NCBI GenBank assembly: GCA_023376005.1
Contig: CM042157.1
Span: 63,816,311-63,880,310, forward strand
DNA length: 64,000 nt
Direction: 5' to 3'
Source of the DNA: Doryteuthis pealeii
Lineage: Eukaryota; Mollusca; Cephalopoda; Myopsida; Loliginidae
Part shown: positions 12,101-24,309 of the stretch, one piece after another
Position numbering within the stretch: position 1 is the first letter of the stretch
Layout: every line of letters starts with the position of its first letter
Position numbers and translations under genes: made by a program
Notes under the pieces: model-generated
The model's database searches: none
Seen by the model: only the letters and a program-made list of their open reading frames with translations
What the model was told of the DNA's origin: nothing

Positions 12101-15100
12101 CAGTGGGTCACATTTAATGCCGATAAAGTTTTGAACTAAATCAATTCTTAATGGATAATACAATTTTTTTTATAAATACATTTTTCAATTTAACCCATAG
12201 ATGGGACCCTAACAAGTACTACCACTCCGGGCCATTCTTGTTGGGTATTCGATTTAAAAAAAAAAACTCATTTAATCCATAGATGGTTTGGTTTGGTTTG
12301 GTTTGTTTTTGATATGTCCTGGAAAAGGGATATATTAGTAGAAGTAGCAGAGTGGTGAAGCCACGGTAACACTGTGGTACAATCTAGCAAGTAAGTAGCA
12401 ATACTGGTGTGATGTCGTAGTAGTAGGCATTGTACCTCTACATGGCTCGGTATTTATAGTTGACACTAGCCAATCATATTATTATGAGGGGAGACCAAGG
12501 CGTATGCATATTCATTACATCAGTTTTACGGTATATCAACTTCAGTGAATCATTTAATGCCAACAAAGTTTTGAAATAAATTCATTCTTGATGGTGTTAT
12601 ATACACAAATATAGATATCTCCCGATTAACAAACGTCACCAAATTCAAGTCACCCACATACCACAATAAAAAAAATGCTAACCGGATGTAGACGGAGCGG
12701 TTATAATAATCTACATATCTAAACGAGTTGTGATGTTGATGATGTAATTTCTCATTATAGAGAGACCATGTAATATAACTGATAATATATTATATAAAGT
12801 CATAGTGTTTTATATACAGATTGATAAATAAAGTAATAAATTATTTATATAAATTATAAGGTAATCTGAACATTAGCTACATAAATGAAAGTAACCTCTC
12901 CTTGTTTATTTCACTTTAAGGAAGCAGTTTTTTCCTTTTTAGTTGGCCATTTTCATTTCACCGTAAATCTACACTGAAAATACGAATTTGTTCGAATCAA
13001 TATAACTGCATGTTTTAAAAAGAAAATATCATAAAATGCCTTCTTAATTGTGATTGTGCATTATTTGAAATGAACTTAATTGTTATTAAGAACACATTTT
13101 ATATTTTCGTGTGGTTTTCTATCATTTGGTTTCTTGTTTTGAAGACTGCCACAGAGCAAGAAAACAAATGGTGGGAATAATTGTTCCAATGATAATATAA
13201 AAAAAAGCTAAACTTTTTATTTATTCATTTATTTATCTATATATATATGGTACATATATCTATCACTACACATATCAGTACATAGTACATAGTGGTACAT
13301 AAGTATATCTTATTTATTAATGATTTCTCTATGAAAATCCATTATTTGCCAAAAACAGTTCATGTTATTAGTGCTGCAATGTGTTTTATATATGACTAAT
13401 AAAAGGTTTACATAATATATAGTGGGTTTATTTTGCATACTGGTTTTAACAAAACCAGGTTTAATAAATAATTACTTGGGGTTATTAATCTCTAATATTA
13501 TTGTTTTATTCTACAACATATCAAAAATCAATCCTATGAATGATTTTACATAGAAACCGATTAAAATATAATTAAAATAAGTGTGATATTTTTATATGCG
13601 TTCCTATTTAATTTTGTTAGTCTTTCTAATTTAATATATTCAAATTTTATTTTGTCATGGTTGATTATAGGAATATTAAAACTTAAATACTTATGCCTAA
13701 CAGAGGGCTCATATTCTTGTTAGTCATGATAATATGGTAAGGATCATGTAATACTATGCATTGTGCATGCATATGTGGCTGCACAGTAGGTGTGTGTATA
13801 TATATATAATTCTAGGTAGATAATTAATAAGTAGTAAGCCAAACCACATATATGTATAAATATGTGTGTGTGTTCTAGTGTAGATAAGGTGTGAATATAT
13901 ATATGTATAGATAGATAGATACATATGTGTGCATGTATACATACATGTGTGTGTATGCATATATGTGTATGTGTAAGTAGGAGTAAAGTATGTGAATGGT
14001 CGGTCAAACAGGCCATAAAAGGTGAAATTAGGGTTTAGGATAGATATGAAAAGTGATAAAGGCCAGAAGCAGACAACATGTCTGGTCCTTTGGCACTTAA
14101 TAGTTGACCAGTTGGTCATAAAAATCATGAGGGTGGTCTTTTAGACAAAGAACCCTTTCAAATCCCGCAGGGTTGATAAGATCTAGGAGGATGAGATTTC
14201 ATACGAGAGTGAGATGAGATTTGGGGACTCTGGGAAATTTAGAAAAGTTAAAACAGTTGGTCCCTAGGAGCCGAAGGGGGCACATGACCAGTTAGTCTTG
14301 GGACAGCGGAGAGAACAGTTAGCTTCTGGACAGCGGTGAGGACAGATGAGCCCTGAACACCGAAGAGATAGGATGTTAGATGCCCATTAGATGCTAGCCT
14401 TAGCAGAGCTCTCCAAAAGGAACGGGGGGAACCCCCCCATCTCGACAACCAGTAGAGATAGCAGCAGATGGATACGTGTTATATATATCCCTGCCTTTTC
14501 TGAATGTTCACCTGACTGACATTGTCTTGTCTTCATCTCTTTGTTGTTGTTTATTCTCTCTTTCTCTTTGTGATACTGTTTGTTTGTACACCCCTTTGGC
14601 GGGGGGCCCCTGAGAGATGTTTTGAGCACATATGCGCAACGTGGACAGGTTCTAGTAGAAATAGCCAGCAGACGAAACGAATCATGGCCAGAGTTAGGAG
14701 TGCAGCGAAGATGCAGAATGCCAGAGAGATGCAGAAGTGTGCAAAAGGGCTTCGCAGCCCGCCGGTGGTGTTACAATCAGAACTTTTCATCTAGATCAGT
14801 GGTACCAATACATAGTCATCAACATGTTAACTTACCATTTGTTCAGCTGTAAAATCTCCTTCTACAAGTTTTTCATAGCTTATGCTAATTGGCACAATAA
14901 AAGCATCTTGTATTTGACCTGTGTGAACAAAAAGAAAACACAAATTTAAAGAAAAAGAGAAAAGCCTCATATTTTAACTTAACCCTACAACAATGTGAAA
15001 GCCTACCAGTCCAGTGAGCTTCGGCCCTGGACAGGTTGTATTTAATTAATAGCGTCGATCCCAGGCGCCCACTTGAGGGGCAATGCCAACGGGATCGACA

Positions 15101-18100
15101 CAATTTTTCTACCTACCACCCATGAGTCTCGGCTTGTGGGTGGTGCCCACATAAAACGGCCTTGTGCCATATTGTGTGAAAGTGGGACACATGTAAATAT
15201 CCCTACAACAATGTGAATGGGTTATTTTCTATAACCCCAACATAAAAAGGGGAACCACTCTGACTGATAAATTATTCATTTATTTTCCCATTAAACAAAC
15301 CCTAAGCCTAACCCCATCTTTTTTCCTAGTAGATCAAAAAATAAATAAATAATTTATCAGTCAATCAGAGTGGTTCCCCTTTTTTATGTTGGAGCTATAG
15401 AAAATAACCAGTTTGTTCCAGAGTGGACCTGGGATTAATGGCAATGAAGGTGTACTCCAGAACTGGACCCTTACCATCAGATTCAGTTTAGTGTCATATC
15501 CACGACACCCTCCCCCTGGAGGTGGATCTTTCCAGTCTGTAAGGTATACAGTCAGTGTATTCTAAACCCAGCTAACAATTGACTGGTGATATAAATCAAG
15601 GTACTATAATGGGATGGTAATAATCCATTAGACAAATATTTTAGTGAATTTATATTGTGTGCATGCTGAAAATTTCAGTCTTAAAATCAATGATTGGTTG
15701 GTGAGTTGGTTGGATTTTTCACCTTTTGATCCATTTAATCCACAGATGGGACCCTAACAGGTACTACTACTCCAGGTCAGGGTGGACCTAGGAGTTGTGG
15801 TGAGCTGGAAGTTAACGCTTTGAAAGCAAAAATAAAATTATGAAAATAAGCAGTCTGCGCATAGGATCAGCGCAGATAGAAAAAAAAAGAAGAAAAGAAA
15901 TATTAAAAATGATAATTTTCAACCAATCAGAAGCGTTCACGCCTAAAAAAAAAAAAAAAGTTTTTCAAAAGACCGATTTCGAGCCTAGGGAGTACTATAA
16001 AAGCAAAGGTTTTCAAAGAAAAGTTCAGACGACAAACTTATGCCTGGATACTCCTTGTCGCTTAACTCAGAAATATTTGCCTACCGCTGAAGGTATTACA
16101 AGCTATATCTTTCTCACCTTACAAGTTACTTCACTGCCGATATATAGAATACCCTTTCTTTCTCTATTGCAACACTTTCTTCCTCTAATTACATGAACTT
16201 TGAAAAAAAAAAAGCATATTCTGCAGGACTTTGATCAGTATTTTTGACTACTGTAATCTATTTGTTTTAATACATTTATTATTGATTTTATAAATTATTT
16301 GTTTTTTCTCTCTTAATATATGTGACCTCATTATGTGTTTGTTGTAATTACCAATATATAAATATCCACTCATTACAACCACCATAGAGTAATGGCAATG
16401 AAGAGGTACTCCACACACCCCCAGAACTGGAACCTCACCACTAGATGCAGTTTAACATCATACCCAGGACACTAAGACCCTCAGCCACCACTTTCTAGCA
16501 CATATATAATAAAAAGGGCTAGGGTGTTGCCATAAGACCAATAGTGTTGGGACAATCATATAGGTGCTAGAGCTTGATGTGACCAGCTGAATGATTGGAA
16601 GGGGTATACCCCTCTGCAGAGGTGCAGTTGATGTATTCTCCCACCCCAGACAAACACGCTATGTAGTAGTAATGGATTTGTGAGACAAACTTGTTAACCA
16701 TTACACCAAAATGCAATACCCACAAACAAATTGATAGTATACTAAGCCATGCACTGGAAAGTTCATCCTTATTGGTTGTCCCCCATAAAACAGAACCTTG
16801 AGCCAAACTTTAAAATGTTCAATTTGCTTTTTCAATTCAGTTCTTACCTTGCAAATAGGCGTCTACTACCACAGACAGAAGACCACCTTTAGGATAGAGA
16901 GCCTTGCCACTCCGACTTCGACCACCTTCTACAAAGAACTCCAAAGATTGACCCTCTACCAGAAGTTCTTGCATGTACTGAAAAAAAATGAATAAATAAA
17001 ATTCAAAATAATAAAAAAATGAAAACAAATAAACAAAATAAATCAAGTGTTTACAGCGGTTATTTCCTATGTCTAACATAAACAAAGGTGAACCACTCTT
17101 GACTGATAAATTATTTATTTATTTACTCATCTACTAGGAAAAAAGAAGACGGGTTTGGGGTTAAGGTTTGGGTTTGGGTTTAGTTTAATGGGAAAATAAA
17201 TAATTTATCAGTCAAGAGTGGTTCCCCTTTGTTTATGTTAGACTTATAGGAAATAACCGTTTACAGCATACATGTTTTTCTATTTCTATCTCTTTGATCT
17301 AACTAAGACAGTATATACAAAGTTTTGTAACTCGAGTATCAGAGTTAACAAAGAAATAATAGGGAGAAACATAACGAGTATTAAGGATAAGGGGAAAAAG
17401 TTTACTAAGCAAAGATACAAGGTGAACAGAGTAATTAGTAAATACTATGTTGAACCAACAAGTCCTGTAAGATCTCATTTTTTTTTCTCTTGTCTGAGGT
17501 TTCGTCAGAAATTATTTATTGGAAAAATAGACGATTCCATTTTCATTATTTAGGTACTATATGACACAAAGTATAAATGTTTCTCACCATTAATAAAACG
17601 GTTTGCTTAACTTGTTTATTATAAAACCCTTAACTAGAAAAGTCTTTGCTTTTATCATTAGACCTAATTTGGTTTGGTTTGGTTTGGTTTGGTTTTGTTT
17701 TACGGCCTATCAAACTCAGTAGGTCATTTAATGCCGATAAAGTTTTGAAAAAAAAAAAAAAAAAAATCATTCTTAATGGATACTCAGTTTTCTTTTTTTT
17801 ATAAACACGTTTCTATTTAACCCATAGATGGGACCTTAACAGGTACTACCACTCCGGGTCAGTGCTCACTTAACTTTCAGAAACATTTTTTCTCGCTCAG
17901 AATTGCGGAGACATGGAATAAACTGCCCGCATCTGTTGTAGGCTGCCGAAGCATTGAATCTTTCAAAGCCTCCATGCTTCCTGTAGTCCGCCGACACTAT
18001 ACCTGATGCCACTCTCCACATACATATGCGCACACATACATGCATATTAATACTGTAAACTGTTCATGTTCCTGACACTACATTATTCTGTGTATTTGAC

Positions 18101-21100
18101 ATGAGACTTTGATGAGTTGTGGTGCACCTGAGCACTATACACAATAAATTTCATTATCATTATCAATGGACCTGGGAGCAATGTTGATGAAGGGGTGCTC
18201 CACATTCCTCAAACCTCCAGAGCTGGAACCTCACCATCAGATAGAGTTTGTCATTCCCAGGACATGAAGACCCTCAGCCATCACCTTATAGTACCCATAT
18301 GATAAAAAGGGTTGGGGCTTTCCATAAAAGCAATAGGGTCAGGACAATCATATAGGTGCTAAGGCTTGACGTGACCAGCTGACTAGCGCAAGTAAGGGCC
18401 ATTAGACCTAATAATACCAATTGGCAGAAGAGAGATTTATGCAGTGATGTTGATAGCTTTTTTATTTAGTGCATCCTGGGACACACAAATTTGATAGGAA
18501 TGAGTCCCCAAGAAGTTTGATGGTTCCCAACTAAAATTTCTTAATGAATTGTTGGGTTTTTAGTAAACCTTTTCCCCAACTCGTTGTGTTTCTTCATATT
18601 ATTTTTCTGTTAACTGATACTCAAGTTTCAACACATATGCAAATTAGATGAGCAACAAATTTTTTTTGATAATAAATAAAAGAGATTTGAATGTAATAGC
18701 AAATGAATAAGCCTACATACCGATTGCAACACAGCCCTATAAACCAAATCTTTCCTGCCATTTTGGTCCAATTTTCTTCGAATAAAAAATCCTCCAAGGG
18801 CTCTTAAAACAGAGCTGAAAAAAGAAAAAAAACAACAACATTGGTTTAAAAAAATATAAAGGTGCCGTTTGATCCTGTTATAGTATGTGACCTACCCGGT
18901 TTGAATGTGGCCTACCTCGGTAAGAGTATGTTTATAAATATAAGTAGTAGGCAATTTATTGAAACTAATTATTTTTCACATATATTCAATTTCAAGAAAT
19001 GCAATTCAGTCATAAGCTGTATATAGTAATTAAGAATAATTAAAAAAGAATTTATCCATAATTTACATGAATCAGAGATCTATTTAATTCTTAAATATTC
19101 TAAAATTCCGAAATAGGGTTAGAGTTAGCAGTTATTATAACCCTATATGCTTTTTATGGTAGGCCACATACTATAAGAGAGACATGATTTCCACATACTA
19201 TAATGGTACCAATATAAAAGAATCACTCAACTATAAAAAAATAAAAAATTTAATTCAGTGAAAGAATTCACTACCATAAATATATTTTAGTTCAGTCATG
19301 GACTCAGTACTTCTGCTAGTTATGTATGAACAAGTGATTTTGTACCCTGTGTGTATGTTTTTTTTTAAGATGTAATTAGGTTTTTGGCAAAATGAGTATA
19401 AGAAAGGTCGAAAAAATGGTAAACAACTGCCTCTTGCAAAGAGAAGGTAGGACACAAGGTCAAGTTTATGTGAGGCTTGTGAGTGGTCAAAAATTGCTCC
19501 ACACCATTAGCATTTGTCTTTTATGAGAGACATTGGTTTGGTTTCTGTAAAAAAAAAATTTTTTTTAAAGTTGGCAGAGTGGCCTATTGTCAATATCAGC
19601 CAGACAGCGAGGGATTCCATACCCTTTTCACTAGCAATAGACCAGGATGATTGTTTTCGCATTTGAGGTGGAACACCACACCTAACATCAGCTCCCCACT
19701 TTACAGTACAGATCCAAGCTGTGCTACTCATGCACAGAGTTGGCAAAGGTTATTGCAATTTTTGTTAATTGTTCTCGAAATCAGTGGTTCTCAAACCCAC
19801 TTCTTTTTTTATCATGTTTTTGTTTTTTTTACCTAAAGACACTTTTGATTCTTATTTTACTCTGGTGCCATTTGATGTAAAAAAAAGTCCTATTGTATTT
19901 TTATAAGTAGATATTTTTTGCTTGTCAAAAAATGTTATATGGTCCATGGGGGACCATGTGGCCCCCTGGTTAAGAACCACTTCTCTAAAAATGTATTATC
20001 TATGTATTAATACTTGTGTTCTTAAATCTTCCATCCGTTATTATCCTGCAACAACCTCTGGTTAAAAATGAGATCATCCAAGATGTAAATCCAGATTATT
20101 GTTGTCGCATAATTGCAAATTTCTTATTTGTCCAATTTTATTTCACCCAATTTTTAAAATGAAACATTCCAAATGGTTTTGCATCACTTAAATGCCCGAT
20201 GTAAAATTAAAATGAATTCGGGGGGGAAAAAGAAAAAAGAAAAAAAGTTACAGGTTTGTTTTATTTGTAATATTGGCTTAAATAGCTTCCCACGATTTTG
20301 TTTTGTTTGTGGAAATTCCACGCATCCTGCAAGTATTTTTTTATAAAACTATAACCTGTCAACAAGGCTGTTTAACAAGAGAGGAGAAAAAGAAAGAGCA
20401 CTCACCCAAGTATTGGTATATTGAGGTTATTTCCAGCAGCCACATGGGGCACTCTCATGCTGTGTAACCACATGATCCATGTAATAATGACGTAATCCAA
20501 ATGACTTTTGTGCAAAGGGAGATAGATGATTGGGTGGCCTTTCTGAAGAAAAAAAAAAACCCAAAGAAAAGAAAATATTAAACAACAAATCAGAATAAAA
20601 CAAACAGATTCTATCAGGGCTGTGGAGTTGTAACACAAAACCTTTGACTCCTCTATTTTTGGCACCTCTCACTAACTAATTAATGTAATTAAGTGATTAT
20701 TGCCTACAAATCTCGTAAAGCTTATGTATACACTTCTAACTTGAGTTTGTTTATATCAAAGAATAAATATATTGTAGTGTTTATATCATACCTATTCATT
20801 CTTTGATATTTTCTAATAGTATTAGAGACAAAATCTTTGAAAGGATATGGAAGACTCTGTTGAACAGACACACAAACACACACATAAACAAACACCCACA
20901 CGCAGAGAGTTTGGGAGACATGAGTCAAAACCAAATGGACAGCCACTAGCAACAACTTCAGTTTCAGATATCTTCTGTAGAAGAGATTTTTTATCTCGAA
21001 ATATTAACAATAAATCACAGGTTAACAAACAACACCATCACTTGCATTGTGATAGCCTTCAAAACCAACCACCAAACTAATATAAACACAATACTTCAAG

Positions 21101-21939
21101 CTATTATAAAACACTTTTAAAAATAAAAATGCTATAATGTAAGACTTTTGTATCATTGCAAATAAGAAATAAGTACAAAACAAAAATAAAACTATTATCT
21201 AACAGAAGTTGAAATAAAATCGGTCATTTCCTATAAGTCTAACATAAACAAAGGGGAAACATTCTTGACTAATAAATTATTTATTTATTGATCTACTAGG
21301 AAAAAAGAAGACGGTGTTAGGGTTTAGGGTTAGTTTAATGGGAAAATAAATAAATAATTTATCAGTCATTATCAGTATTTGTTTATGTTAGACTTATAGA
21401 AAATAACCATAAAATCTTTTACAGGCGACTGTTAAAAATATAAATAAGACATAACAAAAATAAAATTCTTTAAGATTTTTTTTTATCATACTGTGGTATA
21501 TCCACAGGTCCTGCTAGTAAATTCATTATTGCAAATAAATACATCCTATTTACACTCCACCCGCCAATACCGTCTCACTTTGCAAATGGAGTTTTAAAAA
21601 ATTGACAAGGAAGATAAGAAAAAAAAAAAGTTAAGATTTAAAAGTTGATATTAAAAAAAGGAAAACAAACCTTTTCCAAGGATTCAATAAGCTGTAATTG
21701 TGACCGATGTACTTGGACACTTCGCAAGATTAAACCAAGGAACTTGAATAATGACCAACCAACAAATCTTTAAAATAAATAATAAATAGATAATTATCAT
21801 TATACTCTGATGAAGATTTTTTGATGAAATCGAAATATTGGCAATATTAACAATATAAAAGTTGTAAAAATAAATTCAATATGTTTTTCATAGCATTTTA
21901 TCTATACATATACCGTCGGATTCATTTCCTTACTCTTAA

Positions 21940-21983
<44 letters not shown>

Positions 21984-22294
21984 AAAATTTGTTTTGTGAT
22001 GAAACAAAGAAATCACAGTGCTCAACCACAAATTTGTAGGAGCTTTATTAATTTGTTGAATTTTTTAAATATAAACGTTTTTCATAAGCAACTACCCAGG
22101 TTTCAGGTTATTTCACCATCGTCAGGCTGCTCAATCTCCTGGTGTTTATTTGAAGAGATTTTGTGTTGTTATCTATACCAATAACAACACAAAATCTCTT
22201 CAAATGAACACCAGGAAATTGAGCAGCCTGACGATGGTGAAATAACCTGAAACCTGGGTAGTTGCTTATGAAAAACTTTTATATTTAAAAAATT

Positions 22295-22341
<47 letters not shown>

Positions 22342-24267
22342 TAAAAGAGGGAGAGATTTTTAGGGGTGTGGGTGGTGATAATAAATGATATCAATCAACT
22401 AGAATTAACCAGTATGATTTTCCAAGCCAATTGCATTGGAAAAAATTATGAAAATTCAAAATGAAAACATTCACGTTTTAAAACAGTCACAATTATCATT
22501 ATACTCTGATAAAGATTTTTTGATGAAATCTAAATATTGGCAATATTAGCAATGCAAAAGTTGTAAAAATAAATTCAATTTAACAACATGTGTTTTTCAT
22601 ACCATTTTATCTATACATAAATAGTTAAATAAAAATAAATAATATTTGTGTGAATTTTTGACACGAGGTTTGATGATTTATATTATTTAGATTTTTCAGA
22701 CTGTTGGCCTCATCTTTAGTGTTATATACACATTTCGGCCAATGTGCCCTCCAGCCTTCTTCAGATGTATCTTCTAGAAGTAATTTACTCATTTTGAGAT
22801 GACACACACACCGAGAGAAAAAAGTATTTGTTCACTTTAAAAATGAGTATTTTCTCACTCAACATGGTGTTGCAGATTAACTATTGTTTCAATTCTTTTG
22901 GCGCGAAAAGATATTCAAATAGACAAAGGAATTGAGAAACAAAGGATGTTCCAGACAGAAGTCTGGATCGAACAAAGAGGAAGAGTGAGTAAGATCGGAG
23001 GCTTACTGCTGACCGGGTCAAACGAACTGTCCGGAAAAACAACAATAGCAGGATGACAAAGGACTTCCTATTGACTGGTGACAAATCTAGGATTGCAGGT
23101 CACACAGTACAGTTCCGGTGTAATTTGAATAGACCAGAGCATGCTGGGTAAAAATTGAAAAAGTGACGGTTAGACCAGGGAGTTCGGCAGTTGAGATTTG
23201 GCAGCCACTAACTTCAGTCACTCCCGTCGACTCTCCGAAGAAGAGACTTGTTATAACTACGGTTCATTTCACCACTCATCCAAGCCGGCATTATCACACC
23301 TCCTTTCATCCCCGCCAACCGAGAAAGAAAATAAAGTCCAGCTTTCTTTTGTATACCTGCGTTGGTTTTTAATCCAGTGTACTACACACCAGCGCTGTCA
23401 ATTGATACAGTATATAACAATGGGTAAAACACTGATATTTACACAATATATGTGTAACACCATACTCTTAACTTAAGAACCTTCTCGCCATAATCAGCAG
23501 CCTTCGACAAGAAACACCTGAAAAGGGCTGGAGGGCACACCAGCCGAAACGTTATGTACATAACAATAAAATGAGGACAATAGTCCAAAAAATCCAATTA
23601 ATACAAATGTATTTAAAAGCCATAAAATAAATGATAAAATATATATATAAAATTACCTGATAACTTTATTTGATATACAAGCTTTCATGCTTTTAAATAT
23701 TTTTTTAGCTCTGTCCGTTTCATCCTCGACGATTTTATCCAAACTATATTGTACAGCTTCTGAAAATAAAAAGAAAGAAAAAAAAAAAATTCTGATCAGT
23801 ATTTTTTTCAAGAATTCCATGGATTCCATTTCAATGGCGACTGTTAAAATATAAAAGAGAATTAATCAAAATACTAGGCCGAGTCAAAATGTTACAATTT
23901 ATGTGGTAGCATAAATTTTGGACAGACCCTGGAGCTGAATATGGGGGCTGTTGGCTTTAAAATCAGAGAGTGGAAAATTACCAGTAACAGTTATAGCTGT
24001 CTGACCCCCTAGAGGAAATATCATGCATCACGTGATTTTTAGTTTAGAGAATTAGTTTCAACTGAAAGTGCTTCTTTAAGAATGGGCTAAATAAAATCTT
24101 GATCAAGAAAATATGTGCTACTCATACGCTGAGTTGGCGAGGGCTGGTATTGAACCAGAAACCTTTCTGTTCCTAAGTGGATACTCTACCGACTGAGCTA
24201 AACTGGCCCTCTTAATACTGTATGTGTAAGCAAATTTTGGTTTCATCCATACCAAAACATTTTTCTT

Positions 24268-24309
<42 letters not shown>

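Noticed and set aside
15840..16196. A 118-codon plus-strand open frame as a protein gene
   Set aside because: Low complexity at its start, no homology recognised, antisense in a GPAM intron; kept only as a promoter-like or LTR-like block.
24115..24214. A functional tRNA gene
   Set aside because: Mismatched stems and similarity to the SINE family-A head indicate a SINE remnant.
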